Shown piece by piece: positions 59,539 to 64,000 of a stretch of DNA of 64,000 bases. The stretch is from contig NC_016452.1 of the NCBI RefSeq assembly GCF_000235365.1, positions 1 through 64,000 of the forward strand, read 5' to 3'. This DNA is from Eremothecium cymbalariae DBVPG#7215 (Eukaryota; Ascomycota; Saccharomycetes; Saccharomycetales; Saccharomycetaceae). Numbering within the stretch: the first letter of the stretch is position 1; every line of letters begins with the position of its first letter. A model generated the notes under the pieces. The model was not told the DNA's origin. It worked only from the letters and a program-made list of their open reading frames with translations, and made no database searches. Both the position numbers and the translations under genes were made by a program.

Positions 59539-62100
59539 CTACATAACCATTTTATTTTTTAAGTTTTTGTAATACATCTTTCTGATCAGTGGGTGGTGAT
59601 CTTTTAAGTCTTTATTTTTATTTGGAACGTATTCTAAATAAGCCATATCCTCTCCACCTGCGAGGCCAGCCAACGAACCCTCGCCTTTAACTGCTTTAGA
59701 CTTCATACGCTTGTTTGGGTTGGATCCACGACCTACGAAGTTCTCAGAATCATCGCCAATCTCAATACCAGCAGCCTCCTCATTTTTCAATAAAACTTCC
59801 TGTAATAATTCCCTGCGCTCCCTGGCAGAAGCATATGCTAAATTTGGCAAAGTTTCCATGCCGTGTAGATGAGTGATGACCTTAAAAGCATAACCCTGAT
59901 CAACTAAGAAAGCCTGTCTTTTTGTTGAGTAATACATCTCCTGGGTATCTTTTGAAACCAAGGAATAGAAAAAAGCATTAAAACCTTCATCATTACGCCG
60001 TTTAGCCCTTAGAATTCTACCTAGCCTTTGCGCTTCCTGACGACGAGAACCGTAGTGAGAAGAAATTTGAATTAAGCATGTAGCCTCCGGTAAATCAATA
60101 GAAGTATCTCCAACCTTAGATAGAAAAATAGTGTTAATTTGATCGTTATATTGGAAGTTTTGTAAAATGTTCATTCTCTCCTGCTGTGGAGTGGAACCGT
60201 AAATAAATGGCTTCCCCAACTTTAAAGCGTATTCCTGTAATGCATAAACGTTGTCAGAAAATACAATGATTTTATCACCTCTCTTTTCATGGTACTGAAT
60301 TAGGAATTGACAAGCCTGGAATTTTGTAGGATTCATAATATATAGTAACATCCTCTTCCTAGCATTCTCCCTTAAATATTCCTGATAAAATTCTGCGGTC
60401 ATTGGACACCAAACCTCGGCACACTGAACATTGGCGATGTGACCCTTCTGTGAAAGCTCCATCCAGTTAGCTTCATATAATTTGGGACCAATCAAAAAGT
60501 TCAAATCGCTAATTTTATCATCTTCACGAACCAAAGTAGCTGTGAGGCCCAATTTAGCATGTGCAGCAATAGTGGAAACCACTCTTCTAAACATCGCAGC
60601 AGGGACAACATGAACTTCGTCCAATAAAATAAAACCCCATTCTCTCCCCGTCAAGAAATCCATAACCTTTTGCGAATCGTGAGATCTATTTCTGGTGTTA
60701 GCAACCATAGAATAGGTAGAAACAACCAAACCAGATTCTGTCTGAAACATTTCCTTATTATCTGATGTAAACACCGCGACATTTTCTGGTTGAATGGTAC
60801 ACCATTGAAGAAATTGTTGTCTCCATTGCATAACGGACACTGAAGATGTGCACAAAACAATAACAGATTTCTTGATTGTACATGCGGCAGTAATACCCAC
60901 TAAAGTCTTACCGGCACCACATGGTAAAACTATGATACCACTTCTGGCACGTCCATTACCAAACATCTTACTCAAAGACTTTTCCTGATAAGGTCTAATT
61001 TGGGTAGACGGTTTTAAGTCTATTTCTAAGTCAGGATTTCTATGGTCGTTTCTAAAATCGTATTCTTCTAAAACAGGATAATCGATCTCTTGGCATCTTC
61101 TCTTGACAATTTCCACAGAGTCACGATCGATTTCGAAGGAATGAACAGCATCAACATCATCATCATCGTCGTCGAGCTCATTTTCGCCGCCCACAATTGA
61201 ATTGAACACGGCTTCTACATCATTTGGATCTACGTTTTGGGTGGAAACAGGATCTACTTGTGTATTTTCTACAGGAGCAGATGCTTTGCTAGACTCGTGA
61301 GTGTCAATTCTCAAGGAGCCAATGACGCTGTCTTTTAACAACATTTGTAGGATATCAGCCTGAGAAGTTTCTACAAAGTATCTGTTGTGTTTAATAACCA
61401 ACTTCACTTTACCATAAGATACAGTAGCACCTTTAATAAAATTGATGATGGAAGATGCCACAGGAACCTTAGATAATCTATCCAAAACGGCAATAATATC
61501 ATCTGTTTCTAAGCCAACCGAAACGGCTGCATACAATGAGTATGCTGTAATTTTGTACTCATGGACATGCGAAGGTCTACTGACAGGTTCCGCAATAGTG
61601 ACAAGAAAATCCTGCGCCTGTTCAGCTAAAGGTGAGAAACTTTCTAAGATGATACGACCATCATTGGGTGCAATCCAAAGAGGTCTGGAGGAATGATCTG
61701 GCTTCAACTTCAAGTAGCTAAAGTCGCTGGATCTAAACATTCCAGACACAGCATCAGGTACAAAGTCTGGGGGAGCATCTAGACTGACCTGGTTCAAGAA
61801 ATTCTCATCCTTCGCAGCCAATTTATTTAAAGTATCCACTTCAACACTACCACAAACAGGAACACCTCCGCCACCACCCATACCAGCCTCAGAATTCTTC
61901 GACTTTTTTGCATTTGAGCCTGCCCCCACTTTCTTCACAGCCCTTGTCTTCAAATTCACTTCATCGTGCCCATATTCACCCCCATCATCGACAAAATCAG
62001 ATTCATCTGCTGTTGCAAGGGAATCGTCTGAGAAATACTCCTTCTCAGCATCTTCATAGACTTTACCTCTACTTCTGGTCTGGTATTGATGTTCCGTCAT
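59539..62100 (-). CDS. SSL2: TFIIH XPB-type DNA helicase/translocase Ssl2
   Basis: 853 residues (yeast 843). Acidic N-terminus, then a DNA damage-recognition-like domain, then two RecA lobes: Walker A CGAGKT near 392, DEVH box (DEVHVVPA) near 493, RED motif ([10 protein letters not shown]) near 521, and motif [17 protein letters not shown] near 690. This is the translocase subunit of TFIIH that opens promoters and acts in nucleotide excision repair. Ends with a basic tail. Convergent with NDC80 as YIL143C is with YIL144W. Confidence 0.97.
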   Translation of the reverse strand: MTEHQYQTRSRGKVYEDAEKEYFSDDSLATADESDFVDDGGEYGHDEVNLKTRAVKKVGAGSNAKKSKNSEAGMGGGGGVPVCGSVEVDTLNKLAAKDENFLNQVSLDAPPDFVPDAVSGMFRSSDFSYLKLKPDHSSRPLWIAPNDGRIILESFSPLAEQAQDFLVTIAEPVSRPSHVHEYKITAYSLYAAVSVGLETDDIIAVLDRLSKVPVASSIINFIKGATVSYGKVKLVIKHNRYFVETSQADILQMLLKDSVIGSLRIDTHESSKASAPVENTQVDPVSTQNVDPNDVEAVFNSIVGGENELDDDDDDVDAVHSFEIDRDSVEIVKRRCQEIDYPVLEEYDFRNDHRNPDLEIDLKPSTQIRPYQEKSLSKMFGNGRARSGIIVLPCGAGKTLVGITAACTIKKSVIVLCTSSVSVMQWRQQFLQWCTIQPENVAVFTSDNKEMFQTESGLVVSTYSMVANTRNRSHDSQKVMDFLTGREWGFILLDEVHVVPAAMFRRVVSTIAAHAKLGLTATLVREDDKISDLNFLIGPKLYEANWMELSQKGHIANVQCAEVWCPMTAEFYQEYLRENARKRMLLYIMNPTKFQACQFLIQYHEKRGDKIIVFSDNVYALQEYALKLGKPFIYGSTPQQERMNILQNFQYNDQINTIFLSKVGDTSIDLPEATCLIQISSHYGSRRQEAQRLGRILRAKRRNDEGFNAFFYSLVSKDTQEMYYSTKRQAFLVDQGYAFKVITHLHGMETLPNLAYASARERRELLQEVLLKNEEAAGIEIGDDSENFVGRGSNPNKRMKSKAVKGEGSLAGLAGGEDMAYLEYVPNKNKDLKDHHPLIRKMYYKNLKNKMVM

Positions 62101-62469
62101 GACTGATTCCTAATTAGCTATTGCAACCACCTATTCTGATTAGGCTGAGTGCTTGGGCAGATTGAGTTAGGAGTGGACACTGAAGATAGAACCTCTGACT
62201 GACCCCCGACAGCTTAACCAAATATATAAAATATCTGTTAACTATAGTCCATTATTTGTCATCAGCTTGTGAGTTTTAATTAAAGGATTCAGAATTTCTC
62301 CTTGTCCTTGGATCACTAAAAACGACAGAGCAGTGCGCTAAATAAAAAGAAACGATCGAAAATTTGAAAAAGTTCATGAGATGAGATGAGGTGGAAAGTT
62401 TTTATTCTTATATTAAGAATTAAAATTTAGAAGGATTGTAGGACTTAATTGCAGAAAGTGATCACTTCA
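62101..62469. other. SSL2/SRP40 divergent promoter region
   Basis: 369 bp, AT-rich, divergent promoter. Contains a GATGAGATGAG tract at 62379-62390 resembling the rRNA-processing PAC core GATGAG, fitting regulation of SRP40 as a nucleolar gene. No other feature was recognised. Confidence 0.5.
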
Positions 62470-63261
62470 ATGGGATCTAAGAGATTGACAGAGAGTAAGA
62501 GTTTGAAAGTATCTGAAGAATCGCGACGTTCAGAGGAAGTGGAGTTGGCTACGACAGGTTCGTCTATGTCTTCTACAAGTTCTGAATCGTCGTCAGAGGA
62601 GGACTCTAGTTCTTCTGAAGATTCTTCTTCTAGCGATAGTGATAGTGAGAGTTCTTCGAGTAGTGGATCATCTAGTGAGAACGAATCTGCTAATGGCTCG
62701 AGCAGTAGTTCTAGTGACAGTGATTCGAGCTCCAGCTGCAGCGACAGCGATTCAAGCGATTCCAGCTCCAGCTCCAGCTCCAGCTCCAGCTCCAGCTCCA
62801 GCTCCAGCTCCAGCGACAGCAGCTCCAGCGACAGTAGCTCCAGCGACAGCGAGTCTAGCGATTCCAGCGACTCCAGCGACGAAGTCTCCAATGATAATGA
62901 AAACCGCAAGAGACATGCTGAGACCGGCTCGGAATCATCTTCCAGCTCATCGAGAACTGCATCTCCTGATCTTCACGAGCCTTCAAAAAAGAAGCAGGCC
63001 ATCTCTGGCGAAGAAGCGTTAAAACCTGGTCAACGTAATCATTTTTCCAGAGTTGATAGATCGAAAGTCAGTTTCGAGGATTCGACACTAACAGACAACA
63101 CCTATAAAGGAGCTGCAGGTACCTGGGGTGAAAAAGCTAACGAAAAACTAAGCAAAGTGAGAGGAAAAGACTTTACTAAGAACAAGAACAAAATGAAGCG
63201 CGGTGCTTACAGAGGTGGTTCCATCACGCTGTCCTCTGGTTCTTACAAGTTCACTGACTAA
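62470..63261 (+). CDS. SRP40: Nucleolar serine-rich protein Srp40 (Nopp140 homologue)
   Basis: 263 residues from the ATG at 62470; the frame opens seven codons earlier only at a TTG. The middle (about 25-140) is an almost pure Ser/Asp/Glu tract from AGC- and GAY-rich codons, a target for casein kinase 2. The C-terminal ~60 residues carry the conserved SRP40_C domain: NHFSRVDRSKVSFEDSTL, then GTWGEKANEKLSKVRGKDFT and KNKNKMKRGAYRGGSI. Srp40/Nopp140 is a chaperone for snoRNPs in the nucleolus. In S. cerevisiae SRP40 is YKR092C, so its place after SSL2 again joins the two duplicated regions. Confidence 0.92.
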   Translation: MGSKRLTESKSLKVSEESRRSEEVELATTGSSMSSTSSESSSEEDSSSSEDSSSSDSDSESSSSSGSSSENESANGSSSSSSDSDSSSSCSDSDSSDSSSSSSSSSSSSSSSSSSDSSSSDSSSSDSESSDSSDSSDEVSNDNENRKRHAETGSESSSSSSRTASPDLHEPSKKKQAISGEEALKPGQRNHFSRVDRSKVSFEDSTLTDNTYKGAAGTWGEKANEKLSKVRGKDFTKNKNKMKRGAYRGGSITLSSGSYKFTD

Positions 63262-63867
63262 ATTAGAAGATCATCAGCAAAAAATAAAAGAAGGGGGGGG
63301 GGGCCTTTGCGATTATTTGTGACTCTTTGACCCTACCCCTTTCTCTGTATAATAAATATTTAAAAGACCTAAATACATCACACAGCTAAATATAACGTAA
63401 CCACGATATTTGCTTCAGTATTCTGTATCTTTCTTTTGCGATAAAGAAAGCATCAAAATAACATATATATCAAATTACGTGATCAATTATAACTGACGAC
63501 TTATTGTTGTATATATGATTAGATGATCATCCCTTGAGGATATTATTATATATATTCTTAGTCAGCACAAGGTGGATCAAACATCGTCATTGCACTGGTC
63601 TATAAAACAGTACCTTAAAACTAGTAGCAATCCCTTAGAAACCCTTAGACCATCAAGGTAGCAATCCCTTTAGGTACACATTAATTGAGATGTTTAAGGG
63701 AGGGCCAAGACTCGAAGGAACCCCTCCAGCCTAGTTGGACGTTAGTTCAGACCGCAAAACTTATAAATATGAGGGTTACAGTTGAACTTCATCATGATAC
63801 TCGTATTTTTCAAGTCCGCAGTATAATTAACTTGAAAAACAGGAACATATTATACACAGTAACAAAA
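63262..63867. other. SRP40 downstream / promoter of the last gene
   Basis: 606 bp. Contains an 11-G run (63293-63303), a short direct repeat GTAGCAATCCCTT (about 63624 and 63659), and CCCCT stress-response-like elements (63336-63340 and 63721-63725). The CCCCT elements would suit a stress-induced downstream gene, but five-base matches are weak. Confidence 0.45.
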
Positions 63868-64000
63868 ATGGACAACGTTAAAGGGTTTGCTTCTAAGACA
63901 GAAAAGCAAGGTGAAGACTTCATCTCTAGAGCTGAGGATGGAGCTAAGAACGTTAAAGACAAGGGTGAAGAAAACTTCAAGAAAGCTGAGGACAAAGCAA
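63868..64000 (+). CDS. Start of a small hydrophilic, LEA/Hsp12-like protein (truncated by window end)
   Basis: ATG at 63868 begins a frame still open at base 64000 (44 codons visible). The sequence is extremely hydrophilic, rich in Lys, Glu, Asp, Gly and Ala with repeated KGEENFKKAED-type amphipathic patterns (MDNVKGFASKTEKQGEDF at the start). This is the style of hydrophilins such as Hsp12 or LEA proteins, which protect membranes in stress or dormancy, but I cannot align it with Hsp12. The full length lies outside the window. Confidence 0.6.
   Translation, partial: MDNVKGFASKTEKQGEDFISRAEDGAKNVKDKGEENFKKAEDKA

Noticed and set aside
62445..62909. Leu/Glu-rich antisense frame across SRP40
   Set aside because: It is the mirror of the serine-coding tract and has no independent support.
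63480..63640. Possible LTR remnant from a Ty-like element
   Set aside because: AT-rich with TGTTG near the start but no matching terminal inverted bases, primer-binding site or target duplication.

Overview
This window is the left end of a budding-yeast (Saccharomycetaceae) chromosome. The genes are nuclear protein-coding genes, mostly intronless, and the few introns have yeast-type signals (GTATGT-like donors, TACTAAC-like branch points). Bases 1-216 are nine perfect copies of a 24-bp C-rich repeat in the orientation expected of a left telomere. The unit closely resembles the 24-nt telomeric repeat I remember for Ashbya/Eremothecium, so the best guess is an Eremothecium species of moderate GC, for example E. 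cymbalariae. The genus is well supported by the repeat and gene order; the species is a guess.

Layout. 1-1270: telomere plus degenerate subtelomeric repeats with long internal duplications. 1.4-6.8 kb: telomere-proximal accessory genes (an RTA1-family membrane protein and a transcription-factor-like protein with a damaged zinc cluster) separated by 2.5 kb of gene-poor DNA with a possible gene relic. From 7.2 kb onward the genes follow a strongly conserved order: POT1, BNR1, SKG1/AIM20, COA1, YIL156W-B, BAS1, UBP7/11, GUT2, IMP2', RRD1, PCK1, YIL152W, ESL1/2, PCC1, MCM10, MLP1/2, RPL40, SLN1, ATG32, an a-factor gene, PAN6, NDC80, SSL2, SRP40, then the start of a small hydrophilic-protein gene. 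This order interleaves two S. cerevisiae regions (left arm of IX, YIL160C-YIL143C; right end of XI, YKR092C-YKR100C) with every strand matching, which is the pattern of a lineage that did not undergo the whole-genome duplication.

Several genes are missed or mis-started by simple reading-frame calls and are reconstructed here: a 34-codon a-factor mating-pheromone precursor gene (55499-55603, minus) with a matching a-specific operator upstream; a DUF1748 protein with a 9-nt first exon (16158-16439); a missing first exon of MCM10; and introns in PCC1 and RPL40. The start codons of RTA1-like, SKG1, YIL152W, ESL1, MLP1, PAN6, NDC80 and SRP40 were moved to the first in-frame ATG because the longest open frames began with non-ATG codons.

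Functionally the region mixes carbon metabolism (POT1 beta-oxidation, GUT2 glycerol use, PCK1 gluconeogenesis), polarity and osmosensing (BNR1, SLN1), DNA replication, repair and segregation (MCM10, SSL2, NDC80), nuclear pore and ribosome functions (MLP1, RPL40, SRP40), mitophagy and mitochondrial assembly (ATG32, COA1), tRNA modification/transcription (PCC1), pantothenate synthesis (PAN6) and mating (MFA). No CRISPR array, prokaryotic operon, complete transposon, tRNA or rRNA was seen.
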